NCBI GenBank assembly: GCA_965275915.1
Contig: CBDHYI010000007.1
Coordinates: 186,001 to 250,000, forward strand
DNA: 64,000 bases
Direction of reading: 5' to 3'
Origin: JBDWFY01 sp965275915
GTDB taxonomy: Bacteria > Pseudomonadota > Alphaproteobacteria > Rhizobiales > Stappiaceae
In this document: piece after piece, positions 1-8,996 of the stretch
Numbering within the stretch: the stretch's first letter is position 1
How the letters are laid out: each line of letters opens with the position of its first letter
Position numbers and translations under genes: made by a program
The notes under the pieces: generated by a model
The model's database searches: none
Told to the model about the DNA's origin: nothing
Seen by the model: the letters and a program-made list of their open reading frames with translations, nothing else

Positions 1-70
1 TCATTATCGGAGCAAATCAAATCGTCCACGCAACAAGACTGTTGGTCTGCGGGCCGCACATGAAAATGTT

Positions 71-1255
71 TTACGCCGGCGACGGTCCGTTATCCATCGA
101 AGCGAGTCGGCGTTTGAGGTCAACGGCCGCCGACCACAGACCGCCATCGGTAGCATCGATAAAATGGACATGATGACTTTGTTCCAGGGAAAACAACAGA
201 CAGGTCATCATCGCGGTGTCGGACAGCTTCATGCCATATACCAGGTGCCCCGCTTCCAGTTCCAGTTCAAGATGTTGCCGCAGCCGGTCCGCCTTCTCAG
301 GCGATACATCCAGAACAAGACGCAACATGTCGTTGTACTTCCGGTAATCGCTGTTTGACCTCAGCTCGGAGGCGTAATACGCGCCATCGTAGGAACCGAT
401 TTTGATGGCAAACCGCTCGCATAAAAGCTGAAAGAACGTCTCAAGATACAGCCATAGTCGCCAGGACAAAGCGGACTTTCTGTTTCGGTTGGGCGCTGCC
501 CGTTCAAACCACAACCATCGGGGCGGCCAGCGATAGCGCATATTGTTCTTTTGCACCGGCCGTGTTTCTTCATCCAGCGATCCGGCGATCCTGGCCAGAT
601 TGTCCAGCATACGGGATATATGCTTGGCGCCGTTCGCACCCAAGGGTTTCACGATCAAAGCCATAATCGCACCGTTTTGCGATTTCAGAGGCTCCCAGCG
701 GCACGACAAGCCTTCAAGATCCAGACGTCTGAACCCACCGCCGACAGGTGTCTGATTTTCAGCTTGATTTTCGATTTTCAAAAGCCTGTCCGCATAGTCA
801 AGACCGCCACCGGTACACATCGCCAGCGGATTGAAACTGCTCATTTCGAACTTACGGACCCGAATGTCATAACCGGCTTTCCGAATGGTCCGAAGCGGCA
901 CGACGCCTGTTCTGAGATCGATGTTCAGTGTCTGATGAGCAAACAGTTTCAGATCGGCAAGAACCGACCGAACGGCGCCTTCGCGACTTTCCGGGAACAG
1001 CACCGTGCCGCCATCGCCGCCAAAGATATAGGGCAGGTCAAGGTCCGGCATGGCGTTTAGAAGGCCGGTAATGCTTGCCGCTCCTGCGAGATTGACTTCT
1101 TTGTAGCGCCCTTCCCGAACGGCCTTTGTCGAGCTGCGAACATCCGTCAGGGCGACCTTCCAATCGCCCGGTACGGCACTGTAGGCGTCGAACCTGGCCA
1201 GAGCGGAGAAATCCCTGAAGACCGTAAGGTCACGATAAAAATTCTCGTTGCTCAT
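71..1255 (-). CDS. DUF3095 family protein, class III cyclase-like
   Basis: Soluble 394-residue protein with no signal peptide or membrane segment, recognised as DUF3095, a family without a proven function. Two stretches resemble the metal-binding strands of class III nucleotidyl cyclases: LTDVRSST near residue 36 and FGGDGGTVLFP near residue 78, each with a conserved Asp. The cyclase comparison is my inference. I chose the start at 1255 because GGGTGGGG lies just upstream of that ATG, while the ATG ten codons earlier (1285) has no visible ribosome binding site. The gene is divergent from the cyclopropane synthase gene and shares a short upstream region with it. The family call is fairly firm and the activity is unknown. 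Confidence 0.75.
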   Translation of the reverse strand: MSNENFYRDLTVFRDFSALARFDAYSAVPGDWKVALTDVRSSTKAVREGRYKEVNLAGAASITGLLNAMPDLDLPYIFGGDGGTVLFPESREGAVRSVLADLKLFAHQTLNIDLRTGVVPLRTIRKAGYDIRVRKFEMSSFNPLAMCTGGGLDYADRLLKIENQAENQTPVGGGFRRLDLEGLSCRWEPLKSQNGAIMALIVKPLGANGAKHISRMLDNLARIAGSLDEETRPVQKNNMRYRWPPRWLWFERAAPNRNRKSALSWRLWLYLETFFQLLCERFAIKIGSYDGAYYASELRSNSDYRKYNDMLRLVLDVSPEKADRLRQHLELELEAGHLVYGMKLSDTAMMTCLLFSLEQSHHVHFIDATDGGLWSAAVDLKRRLASMDNGPSPA

Positions 1256-1410
1256 ACCCCACCCGAAAAAAACGCGCTCTTTCATTCACAATGCAAACAA
1301 AAGCGACGTTCACTCAATCTTTTCTTACCAAAGAGCCACCCTTTGACATAGATTACGCATCAAATGCAGCACGACCCCGGCCGTCACCGGGGCATGGGAG
1401 ATTTCCGGTA

Positions 1411-2634
1411 ATGCGATTGCTACGTAGTTTGTTGAGTTCGTTCATTAAAAACGGGCAGTTGCGACTTATCGATGCCAACGGCAAGCGCCATGAATTCGGT
1501 GGTGGCCGGGACGGACCCGCCGTGACGATTCGCCTTCATGACAAGGCACTGCACAGGCAATTGTTCTTCAATCCCGAACTGGTGGCGGCGGAAGCCTATA
1601 TGGACGGCACACTCACCATGGAGGAGGGATCGACCTGCTATGACTTCCTGAACCTGTTTTCCGTGAACAGGGCTCCTCTTGGCGCGCATCCCGTTCAGGG
1701 TCTTCTCAGGAAAGGGTGGAAAGCGTTCCGGCGACGGCAGCAGCAGAACGATGTCGACAATGCCAAGGCACAGGCGCGCCATCATTATGATCTCAACACG
1801 GATCTTTATCGCCTGTTTCTGGACGAAGGCCTGAATTACAGCTGCGCCTATTATCAGTCGCCCGATGACAGTCTGGAAAAGGCCCAGGAGGCCAAGCTCA
1901 GGCATATCGTTGCGAAACTGCAGCTTGAGCCAGGCATGAAAGTACTGGAAATCGGCGGCGGATGGGGATCTCTCGCCATCGAAATGGCCGAGGCCGGAGC
2001 AAATGTCACATCGCTGAATGTGTCCCCGGAACAAATCGCGATTGCCGATCAGCGAATCACCGACAAGGGCCTTTTGGACAAGGTCCAGTTCGTCTGCCAG
2101 GACTATCGCGAGTTCGATGGCAAGTTCGACCGCATCGTGTCAGTCGGAATGATGGAACATGTCGGAATAGGCCACCTGGACGTTTATTTCACAAAAATCA
2201 AGCAATGCCTCAAGCCGGGCGGCTATGCTGTTGTTCACTCGATCGGGCGCATGTCTCCGCCGGGAACAACGGCGCCGTTCATTCGCAAATATATCTTCCC
2301 CGGCGGTTATGTTCCCGCGCTGTCGGAAGTTTTTGCCGTGACCGAACGGCTCGGCATCTGGGTCAGTGACGCCGAGGTCCTGCGGCTGCACTATTACTAC
2401 ACAATCCGGGAATGGCGCAGACGGTTCGAAAAGAACCGGGACAAGGCCGTTGCCTTGCTGGATGAGCGGTTCTGCCGCATGTGGGAATTTTACCTCTGCG
2501 CCGTGGAACTGGGCTTCCTGCACGGCTCAAACATGGTGTTTCAGCTTGTTCTGTCCAATGAACGGGACGCCGCACCGATCACGCGGGACTTCATGGTGGA
2601 CGAGGAAAGACGTCTGGCGGCTGAGATAGCTTAG
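1411..2634 (+). CDS. cfa: Cyclopropane-fatty-acyl-phospholipid synthase family protein
   Basis: S-adenosylmethionine-dependent enzyme that adds a methylene bridge to unsaturated acyl chains of membrane phospholipids, or a close relative of that enzyme. The 407-residue protein has the usual N-terminal lipid-binding region, then the SAM motif VLEIGGGWGSLAIEMA near residue 175, and downstream the conserved GMMEHVG and FIRKYIFPGGYVP blocks. The reading frame is open 40 codons further upstream, but the ATG at 1411 follows GGGAG and begins the conserved part, so I use it. The stop codon TAG (2632-2634) is the first three bases of a solo end of repeat family 1, so the original C-terminus may have been altered. 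Confidence 0.88.
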   Translation: MRLLRSLLSSFIKNGQLRLIDANGKRHEFGGGRDGPAVTIRLHDKALHRQLFFNPELVAAEAYMDGTLTMEEGSTCYDFLNLFSVNRAPLGAHPVQGLLRKGWKAFRRRQQQNDVDNAKAQARHHYDLNTDLYRLFLDEGLNYSCAYYQSPDDSLEKAQEAKLRHIVAKLQLEPGMKVLEIGGGWGSLAIEMAEAGANVTSLNVSPEQIAIADQRITDKGLLDKVQFVCQDYREFDGKFDRIVSVGMMEHVGIGHLDVYFTKIKQCLKPGGYAVVHSIGRMSPPGTTAPFIRKYIFPGGYVPALSEVFAVTERLGIWVSDAEVLRLHYYYTIREWRRRFEKNRDKAVALLDERFCRMWEFYLCAVELGFLHGSNMVFQLVLSNERDAAPITRDFMVDEERRLAAEIA

Positions 2635-2647
2635 GCTCAGGACCTAT
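2632..2647. repeat. Solo terminal-repeat end of family 1 element
   Basis: Sixteen bases, TAGGCTCAGGACCTAT, are identical to the outer end of the full family 1 element at 29283-29551. No matching right end follows, so this looks like a relic. Its TAG is the stop codon of the cyclopropane synthase gene. Confidence 0.6.
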
Positions 2648-2655
2648 CTCTTTCC

Positions 2656-3297
2656 TCAAAGCCACATTCCACTACCCTGATCGCAGATCAGAAACCGGTC
2701 CTGGGGAACAACCATCTCCGGCACAATTTTGTTCGGGATGGAAAAAAGCAATCCGCGCAATAATCGGTTGATGCCGCCGTGAGACACGACAATTGTCGGC
2801 GTTCTGACGCCGTCAAGCCAGGATTGCACACGTTTTGACGCGGTTTCATAGCTTTCGCCGCCGGGCGGGGTAAAGCCCCACTTATCGGCCTTGCGACGGG
2901 CGACGCCTTCGGGATCCTGTTCCGCGATTTCCGCGTTGGTCCGCCCCTCCCACTCGCCGAAGGTTATCTCGATCAGCTGATCGTCTTCGGCATACCGGCC
3001 TTCAGGCAGTTCCATCGCTTCGCGCACAATGTCCATGGTTTGCCGTGTTCGCGTCAGGGGCGATGCAACCCAGCGGTAATCATCGGCCCGGCGTTCCCTG
3101 TGCTCCAGAAACTCAGCAAGCACATACCCATTGCGCCTGGCCTGCTGCCTGCCGATGTCATTCAGCGGAATATCGATCTGCCCCTGATACCGCCCCTCCG
3201 CGTTCCAGTCAGTGAGCCCATGCCGGATAAAGATGATCTGCGGTCGGCTGTTTGCCGTCATTACGTCGCTTTGCTCGCTCTTTGCGTCTTCAAACAT
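2656..3297 (-). CDS. Histidine phosphatase family protein (phosphoglycerate mutase-like)
   Basis: Cytosolic phosphatase of the histidine phosphatase superfamily, 213 residues. The catalytic RHG motif is seen in IFIRHGLTDWNAEGRYQG near residue 24, with the second catalytic His in VVSHGGINRLLRG near the C-terminus. The substrate cannot be told from sequence; the family covers phosphoglycerate mutases and many small-molecule phosphatases. An alternative start (MTANSR, 3261) would remove 12 residues, and neither start has a clear ribosome binding site. It lies 241 bp downstream of fabI on the same strand and may be cotranscribed with it. Confidence 0.85.
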   Translation of the reverse strand: MFEDAKSEQSDVMTANSRPQIIFIRHGLTDWNAEGRYQGQIDIPLNDIGRQQARRNGYVLAEFLEHRERRADDYRWVASPLTRTRQTMDIVREAMELPEGRYAEDDQLIEITFGEWEGRTNAEIAEQDPEGVARRKADKWGFTPPGGESYETASKRVQSWLDGVRTPTIVVSHGGINRLLRGLLFSIPNKIVPEMVVPQDRFLICDQGSGMWL

Positions 3298-3538
3298 GAT
3301 GCATCTTCAAGTGATTTTTCGCGATACGGTTACCCGTTTTCATGACAGCTGCGTAACAGTCCGCTGACCCAATAACCAGCGATCCACCACAAATTCACGT
3401 CACTTAAGGGTAATATGTTGCACACATGCATAGCGGCAACGGCCGGTGACAGACGCCACCGACAGCCCGCCGGCACCGACAACCGCAAGTCGGACACCTG
3501 CAGCTGTGTGGATCCGGAGAAAAGCCAAAAAAGGCGGG

Positions 3539-4357
3539 TCAGTCCTTGACGACACTTATGTCAGGCGCATCGACCGCTTTCATGCCAACGACATGATAAC
3601 CGCTGTCAACATGATGGATCTCGCCGGTCACACCTTTTCCAAGATCGGAGAGAAGATACAGCGCAGAATTCCCGACTTCCTCGATGGAAACGGTCTGCCG
3701 CAGGGGTGAGTTGTATTCGTTCCACTTCAGAATGTAACGGAAATCGCCGATGCCCGATGCAGCCAGCGTTTTGATCGGTCCGGCAGAGATCGCATTGACC
3801 CTGATCTTGTCTTTGCCAAGATCCGCGGCCAGATAGCGGACGCTGGCCTCCAATGCCGCTTTGGCAACACCCATCACATTATAGTGGGGCATTACTTTTT
3901 CCGCCCCGTAGTAGGTCAGGGTGAGTATGGACCCGCCGTCGCTCATCAGTCTTTCGGCGCGCTGGGCAACCGAAGTCAGGGAATAACAGGAGATCTGCAT
4001 CGTCCGGTTGAAGTTTTCCGCCGATGTGTCGATGTAACGGCCTGTCAACTCGTCCTTGTCGGAGAAGGCAATGCCATGGACCAGAAAGTCGATCTTACCC
4101 CACTGTTTTTCGAGAGTTTCAAACACCCCGTCAATCGACGCGTCGTCCGTCACATCGCAGTGACCGGCAACAAGGGCGTTCAGCTGTTCAGCAAGCGGCT
4201 CAACGCGTTTTTTCAGCGCATCGCCCTGATAGGTCAGCGCAAGGTCAGCGCCGGCATCGGCCAAAGCCTTGGCGATGCCCCAGGCAATCGACCGGTTGTT
4301 GGCAACGCCCATGATGAGGCCGCGCTTACCGTTCATCAATCCGTGCGCATGCGTCAT
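3539..4357 (-). CDS. fabI: Enoyl-[acyl-carrier-protein] reductase [NADH]
   Basis: Last step of each fatty acid elongation cycle: NADH-dependent reduction of trans-2-enoyl-ACP, in the cytosol. The 272-residue protein is a divergent short-chain dehydrogenase of FabI type: nucleotide-binding start GLIMGVANNRSIAWGIAKAL, and the catalytic Tyr/Lys arrangement in LTYYGAEKVMPHYNVMGVAKAALE, where Y-x6-K spans PHYNVMGVAK. Length and order match the family well. This is the usual target of triclosan-type inhibitors. A histidine phosphatase gene follows downstream on the same strand. Confidence 0.95.
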   Translation of the reverse strand: MTHAHGLMNGKRGLIMGVANNRSIAWGIAKALADAGADLALTYQGDALKKRVEPLAEQLNALVAGHCDVTDDASIDGVFETLEKQWGKIDFLVHGIAFSDKDELTGRYIDTSAENFNRTMQISCYSLTSVAQRAERLMSDGGSILTLTYYGAEKVMPHYNVMGVAKAALEASVRYLAADLGKDKIRVNAISAGPIKTLAASGIGDFRYILKWNEYNSPLRQTVSIEEVGNSALYLLSDLGKGVTGEIHHVDSGYHVVGMKAVDAPDISVVKD

Positions 4358-4548
4358 CTAACTCTCCTGAAACCTGTTTTCGTCATCCGGCAAAACAGGA
4401 TACCGGACATCGGACCCCCTATGGCACAGGGCCAAAGAAGCATCAAGCCGGAGCCTGGGGATAGGTTTCAAAAATTGCCCCACAAGCGATCGACATTTCC
4501 ATCGAGGCACCTTTCAACCGGGCGGTAAGGGCGCTATAGACATCGATT

Positions 4549-5979
4549 ATGACCCACACTTTCCGTACGCCCGGCCGACGTCTGACGAATCGTTTTAAGG
4601 AGATTGTCGGCTCTGAAAATGCCATTACCGACCGCGATCGGATGCAGCCCTATCTGGTGGAATGGCGCGATCTCTATCAGGGCAGATCGCCCATGGTCCT
4701 GCGCCCCGGTTCCGTCAAAGAAGTGTCGAAAATTCTTCAGCTGGCCAACGCTTCAAGAACGGCGATCATACCTCAAGGCGGCAACACCGGACTGGTCGGC
4801 GGTCAGATTCCGGATCAAAGTGATACGGAAATTATTCTTTCCCTTGAACGGCTTAGTGCAATTCGACGCATCGACACGGATGGGAACGTCATGACCGTTG
4901 AGGCAGGCGTGATCCTGGAGAAAATCCATGAGGCCGCGACCGAAGTCGATCGCATGTTCCCGTTGACGCTCGGCTCTCAGGGTTCCTGCTCCGTCGGCGG
5001 CAACATCGCAACCAATGCCGGCGGTACCGCGGTCCTGGCCTATGGCAACACACGGGACCTGGTGCTGGGTCTTGAAGTGGTCTTACCCGACGGCACGATC
5101 TGGAACGGACTAAGGGCCCTTCGTAAAGACAATACCGGTTACGATTTGAAACAATTATTTATCGGCGCGGAGGGCACTTTAGGCATCATTACCGCTGCCA
5201 ACATTCGATTGTTTCCCGTTCCGCGCGCGCAGGAAGTTGCGTTCGTCGGCATTGAGTCGCCCCGCCATGCATTGGGCCTGTTCAACATGGCCCAGGCACG
5301 CGCGGGAACGATGCTGACCGGGTTCGAACTGATGCCGCGAATTGGCCTTGAATTCTCAGTCCGTCACCTGCCCGGTGCGCGCGACCCGCTGGAGAATGCG
5401 CATCCCTGGTATGTCCTTATGGAAATCTCAAGCGGTGCTGAGGCAGAGAGCGCACGGGCGCTCGTTGAAGCGATCTTCGAGGAGGCTGCCAACCAAGGGC
5501 TGGTCGAAGACGCCGCGCTTGCCGAAACCATCGAACATCGAAAGGCGTTCTGGCATCTGCGCCACGGCATGTCCGAAGTTCAGAAACAGGAGGGAGGATC
5601 GATCAAACACGACATTTCGGTTCCGGTCGCCAGTATCCCTGAATTTCTGGAGAAAGCCATTGCCGCGGTCGAAGCGCAAATTCCCGGCTGCCGGCCCGTT
5701 CCGTTCGGGCACATGGGCGACGGTAACATTCACTTCAATGTCTCTCAGCCTGTTGATGCCGATAAAGAGGCCTTTATCGCACGCTGGGACGAGGTGAACG
5801 AAACCGTTCACCGCATCGTCGCAGACCTGAACGGCTCCATCTCAGCCGAACACGGCATCGGCCGTCTCAAGCGGGCGCTTCTGAAAGAGATCAAGGATCC
5901 GGTCGAATATGAGATGATGCAAAAGATCAAAATGGCCTTTGACCCCAACGGTATTCTCAATCCCGGACGGATTCTATAG
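4549..5979 (+). CDS. FAD-binding oxidoreductase (D-2-hydroxyacid/D-lactate dehydrogenase type)
   Basis: Flavoprotein of the GlcD / D-2-hydroxyglutarate dehydrogenase group, 476 residues. The N-terminal FAD-binding domain (VAO/PCMH type) shows IIPQGGNTGLVGGQIP and GSVGGNIATNAGG-like blocks; the C-terminal FAD-oxidase domain ends with the family signature SAEHGIGRLKRALL and MAFDPNGILNPGRIL. It oxidises a D-2-hydroxyacid, but the substrate (D-2-hydroxyglutarate, D-lactate or glycolate) cannot be assigned here. No partner glcE or glcF gene is adjacent, which argues for a single-subunit dehydrogenase. It is divergent from fabI and convergent with the SRAP gene, 15 bp apart. Confidence 0.88.
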   Translation: MTHTFRTPGRRLTNRFKEIVGSENAITDRDRMQPYLVEWRDLYQGRSPMVLRPGSVKEVSKILQLANASRTAIIPQGGNTGLVGGQIPDQSDTEIILSLERLSAIRRIDTDGNVMTVEAGVILEKIHEAATEVDRMFPLTLGSQGSCSVGGNIATNAGGTAVLAYGNTRDLVLGLEVVLPDGTIWNGLRALRKDNTGYDLKQLFIGAEGTLGIITAANIRLFPVPRAQEVAFVGIESPRHALGLFNMAQARAGTMLTGFELMPRIGLEFSVRHLPGARDPLENAHPWYVLMEISSGAEAESARALVEAIFEEAANQGLVEDAALAETIEHRKAFWHLRHGMSEVQKQEGGSIKHDISVPVASIPEFLEKAIAAVEAQIPGCRPVPFGHMGDGNIHFNVSQPVDADKEAFIARWDEVNETVHRIVADLNGSISAEHGIGRLKRALLKEIKDPVEYEMMQKIKMAFDPNGILNPGRIL

Positions 5980-5994
5980 CAAAGGGGCTCGATT

Positions 5995-6753
5995 TCAGAA
6001 CAGGTCGAGTTGCCCCTCCCCTCCCTGTTTTTTTCTGTTTTTGCCCGTTGGCGATTCTGCGGGCGCTACCGGTGTCTGTTCTTTCGCCGGTGCCGCTTTC
6101 TCAATCAGCGCCAGATCGTCATTTGCCAGTTTGTTGACCCGTGCACTGACCGGCACCATGTCGAAAAAGTCTTCCGGAACCGGCCGCAACATTGTCGCCG
6201 CTTCCCCAGCGGCAACGTTCTGGACATCCAACCACCGATCGAAATCGCTCCGGTGAATAACACAGGGCATCCGGTGATGGATCCCGCTGATCGGACCGTT
6301 GGCGGCCCGGGTCAGAATGGCTGCTGAGTCCAATTCGCTACCCTCAGCACTCATCCAGCGCGCCCAAAGGCCGGCGAACGCCATTACACCACCCTCTCTG
6401 GGAGAGATGTAATAGGGGCTTTTGGGACCGCTTACCCGCTTCCACTCATAAAACCCGCTGACCGGGATAAGGCATCTATGGTGTTTCATGGAATTTTTGA
6501 AGGACGGCTTTTCAAGCGCGGTTTCCGACCGCGCGTTTATCAAAAGCGTAAAATCCCGCACATCCTTGACCCAGCCCGGCACAAGCCCCCAGCGGACCAG
6601 GGCAAAACGGCGCCGGCCGCTTTCCTGGTGCACAATTGCGATTGGTTGTGTGGGCGCGATATTGTAGCGCTCGGGAAAGGACGGATCTTCGAAATAGCCA
6701 AAATGCTCTTTGACCTCATCCGGAGGTGCTTTCAAAACAAATCTGCCGCACAT
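5995..6753 (-). CDS. SOS response-associated peptidase (SRAP/YedK family)
   Basis: SRAP (HMCES/YedK) proteins form a covalent bond with abasic sites in single-stranded DNA and so shield them during replication. The catalytic Cys2 is exposed after Met removal, so the start must be the ATG of MCGRFVL at 6753; the frame stays open 25 codons upstream but those residues do not belong to the family. Other conserved blocks are YNIAPTQPI, WGLVPGW, NARSET, RCLIPVSGFYEW and HHRMPCVI with the catalytic His. Length 252 aa is normal. The tail after about residue 215 is basic and low in complexity. Confidence 0.92.
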   Translation of the reverse strand: MCGRFVLKAPPDEVKEHFGYFEDPSFPERYNIAPTQPIAIVHQESGRRRFALVRWGLVPGWVKDVRDFTLLINARSETALEKPSFKNSMKHHRCLIPVSGFYEWKRVSGPKSPYYISPREGGVMAFAGLWARWMSAEGSELDSAAILTRAANGPISGIHHRMPCVIHRSDFDRWLDVQNVAAGEAATMLRPVPEDFFDMVPVSARVNKLANDDLALIEKAAPAKEQTPVAPAESPTGKNRKKQGGEGQLDLF

Positions 6754-6926
6754 GCGTATTCTGCCTCCGGAATCGGTCCCGCCATCATCGGCGGGCCGGA
6801 CGATATCGCGATCGGAGAGCGGTGTCATTCAACAATTTATGGGTGTTTTTCCCCGGTTTTTTCCGTAAGCAATTGGAAACCAAACTGTCATATGCTTGCC
6901 CTTGTAGATGCGAATTGGGGATGGCG

Positions 6927-7448
6927 ATGGCAAGTCAAGGGGAACAGATCGGCCAGGGCGACCTGTGCTCTGAGCGGCTGGTCAACGCAAATATTTCACC
7001 GACGACGGGCTTGGCCACGGACTATCTCAATCACTTCAATGAAGTCGTGATGCTGTTTGAGCTGATTGCCGATATGCCTGAATGCGTTCCCGATGTGCTG
7101 GCATGGCAACCGCTTTCTTACTGCGATCATTTTCTAAAATCAGGTTTTGCCGAGAAGGAATTGGCAATCCGGGCCTATGAAGCCGCCTCACCGCCGGTCC
7201 GGTCGACTTTTGATACGGTGGTTTCCGAACTGAACACCGAAATCCTTGAGATGCAGGAACTTGTCGGCGGAACAGATATGGGTGATCCGGAAAGCAAAAG
7301 CGTGATCACCGAACGCGTGAAGAACCAGCTTCAACCGCTGCTGTCGGCTGCCGGTGGTGTCATCCACGGCCACGATGTCGGCGCGGTTGACATCACGCCT
7401 GAGGAATGTGAATCCTCACAAGCGGATATCGACGCCCTGTTTGCCTGA
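6927..7448 (+). CDS. Conserved hypothetical protein
   Basis: A 173-residue soluble protein that I do not recognise beyond a likely conserved Hyphomicrobiales unknown. It is mostly acidic and helical, with SYCDHFLKSGF and PPVRSTFDTVVSELN as the most distinctive parts. GGGG at 6917-6920 lies about six bases before ATG 6927 and supports this start; an in-frame ATG at 6921 is too close to it. The frame is open upstream into the SRAP gene on the other strand, which is not likely to be coding. The NUDIX frame begins directly after its stop, in the same reading frame, so the two are probably translated together. Confidence 0.7.
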   Translation: MASQGEQIGQGDLCSERLVNANISPTTGLATDYLNHFNEVVMLFELIADMPECVPDVLAWQPLSYCDHFLKSGFAEKELAIRAYEAASPPVRSTFDTVVSELNTEILEMQELVGGTDMGDPESKSVITERVKNQLQPLLSAAGGVIHGHDVGAVDITPEECESSQADIDALFA

Positions 7449-7463
7449 CGAGGGATCGGACCT

Positions 7464-7910
7464 CTGCAAGAAAAGCCCGTTCGCCATTATCCGACCCAGC
7501 CCCTTGTCGGCGTTTCCACCCTTTGCTGGAACGGCGCAAAGGTCCTTGTGATCAAACGAGGCCGTGAGCCTTACAGGAACTTCTGGGCGCTGCCCGGCGG
7601 ATTGGTGGAGCTGGGCGAAACACTGAGCAATGCGGCCTTGCGGGAACTGGCTGAGGAAACCGGCGTCCACGCCCGGATAACCGGTCATCTGGATACATTT
7701 GACAGCATTCAAAAAGATCCCACCGGGCGTATCAAGTCCCATTTTGTCCTGACCGTCTTTGAAGCCGATTATCTCTCCGGTACAGCCGTGGCCGACGACG
7801 ATGCGCTTGCCGTCCGCTGGTGTGACCGCGAGGAAATCTCGGCGCTCAAAATGACACCCGGAACGCAAGAGCGATTGCTTTCGGCTTACAAAAGGCGAAA
7901 ATCCCTGTAA
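7464..7910 (+). CDS. NUDIX hydrolase, probable CTG start
   Basis: Hydrolase of nucleoside diphosphates linked to another group. The Nudix box is intact: GGLVELGETLSNAALRELAE followed by ETG, with the REL and EE residues needed for metal binding. The first normal start codon in frame (GTG, 7548) would remove the first beta strand of the fold, yet the sequence upstream (PLVGVSTLCWNGAKVLVIKR) is clearly part of a Nudix domain. The only plausible earlier start is CTG at 7464, nine bases after GAGGG. That would give 148 aa. The upstream gene ends in the same frame 15 bp earlier, so readthrough, or an altered stop codon, is also possible. Confidence 0.75.
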   Translation: MQEKPVRHYPTQPLVGVSTLCWNGAKVLVIKRGREPYRNFWALPGGLVELGETLSNAALRELAEETGVHARITGHLDTFDSIQKDPTGRIKSHFVLTVFEADYLSGTAVADDDALAVRWCDREEISALKMTPGTQERLLSAYKRRKSL

Positions 7911-7979
7911 ATCAGAGTGTATTGCACGGATCTCAGAACCAAAGTCAGGACTCGCCGTTCCTGAAAGAAAGTACTTCAG

Positions 7980-8411
7980 ATGATTTCGTTTCAGAGAAGC
8001 CGATATTTTTTCTGCAGACTGCGGGTCTCCGGACAGCTCGTTTCGGGTGTCCTTGTCGCAGGCATGCTTCTCCTGTCGGGACCGAACGCGGCACACGCCC
8101 AGGAAGCGCCGCCTTATGAGGACCAGTTGCTCCGCATGGCCGAGATCCTGGGCGGTGTGCAATATCTTCACACCCTGTGCGGCGGCGAGGAAGGGGCTTT
8201 CTGGCGCGAACAGATGACCGCCCTTCTGGACGTCGAGGTAACGGAAACAGTGCGGCGCAGGAAATTCACGGAACGCTTCAATCTCGGCTATCGCGGCTAC
8301 GCGGCCACCCATCGGACATGTTCGGCATCCGCACGCCAAGCACTTCAGGATTACGTCGCCGAGGGAATTTCCATATCCGATGAACTCACGGCCCGTTTCT
8401 CACGCAAGTGA
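7980..8411 (+). CDS. TIGR02301 family secreted protein
   Basis: Secreted or periplasmic 143-residue protein of a family known mainly from Hyphomicrobiales and without a known function. A long signal peptide with a basic start and a hydrophobic core (VSGVLVAGMLLLSG) ends at AHAQ near residue 41. The mature part begins APPYEDQLLRMAEILGGVQ, the family's hallmark, and contains two Cys (LCGGEEG and HRTCSAS) that could form a disulfide. It follows the NUDIX gene by 69 bp on the same strand. Confidence 0.85.
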   Translation: MISFQRSRYFFCRLRVSGQLVSGVLVAGMLLLSGPNAAHAQEAPPYEDQLLRMAEILGGVQYLHTLCGGEEGAFWREQMTALLDVEVTETVRRRKFTERFNLGYRGYAATHRTCSASARQALQDYVAEGISISDELTARFSRK

Positions 8412-8619
8412 CGTTACGTCGTTCAAAGATTCAGCGGCAGGCACAGTTTCGCCTGTTAACCAAAAATGACGTGTTTTTGCACAGCTCATTAATGTTTCGT
8501 TTATCTTAGGGTCTGTCAGAGCCGGTCTGCCGTGATAGGCTGCGCCGGTTCGATTTGCTTCGCTTGATGATGGGGACACGTCACACGGGCGAGCATGGGG
8601 GAGATTAATCGGGGAAAGA

Positions 8620-8877
8620 ATGGCCAGCGACGACTTTGATGATTTGCAACTAAACCCCGAGGATGATCGACGGGCCGCTCTGTCGTATATTTCGCGCGCA
8701 TGGGAGAATGCGATCGCCGATGGCGTCGATGCTGACGCTGTCGCCCACGCCGCTATGTTTACGGCTCTGGCGGACCTCGTCGCGGCCTATGGCGAAGATG
8801 CGGTTGCGGTGCTTGCCGAACGCCTGCCGGAGCGAGTTCGCCATGGTGAATTCACGGTCAATCGGATCCTGCAGTAG
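8620..8877 (+). CDS. Small conserved hypothetical protein
   Basis: An 85-residue acidic protein without signal or membrane segment. It is Ala- and Asp-rich and looks helical (YISRAWENAIADGVDADAVAHAAMFTALADLVAAYGEDAVAVL). I recognise no domain. GGGGAAAG lies just before the ATG, and the codon use is like that of neighbouring genes, which supports it as real. A repeat element starts 4 bp after its stop codon. Confidence 0.65.
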   Translation: MASDDFDDLQLNPEDDRRAALSYISRAWENAIADGVDADAVAHAAMFTALADLVAAYGEDAVAVLAERLPERVRHGEFTVNRILQ

Positions 8878-8880
8878 GAC

Positions 8881-8996
8881 TACGCTCCGGGGCAATTCTC
8901 GCGATCCCTGGATCGCGTGAAATGTCCCAATCCATTATTTTCACGCGTATCCTTATCGTGAAGGTGATTCAACCTTCACGATAAGGATACGCGCTA
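8881..8996. repeat. Family 3 element, copy 1 (two-palindrome intergenic repeat)
   Basis: TA-flanked 116-bp element made of two palindromes. The smaller is CGCGATCCCTGGATCGCG with flanks; the larger is a perfect 22-bp inverted repeat (8944-8965 with 8972-8993, six-base loop) of the type CGCGTATCCTTATCGTGAAG. The reverse complement aligns along its full length with the copies at 15945-16049 and 13946-14049. It lies between convergent genes and could end transcription from both sides. The TAG stop of the lysE-type gene falls on its right edge. Two large palindromes recall rhizobial RIME elements, but that link is inference. Confidence 0.8.

Noticed and set aside
5995..6828. Longer SRAP protein starting at 6828
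   Set aside because: Catalysis needs Cys at position 2, so the start must be at MCGRF (6753).
7416..8339. 307-codon minus-strand frame opposite the NUDIX and TIGR02301 genes
   Set aside because: It runs antisense to two recognised genes and shows no domain; it is a by-product of their codon bias.
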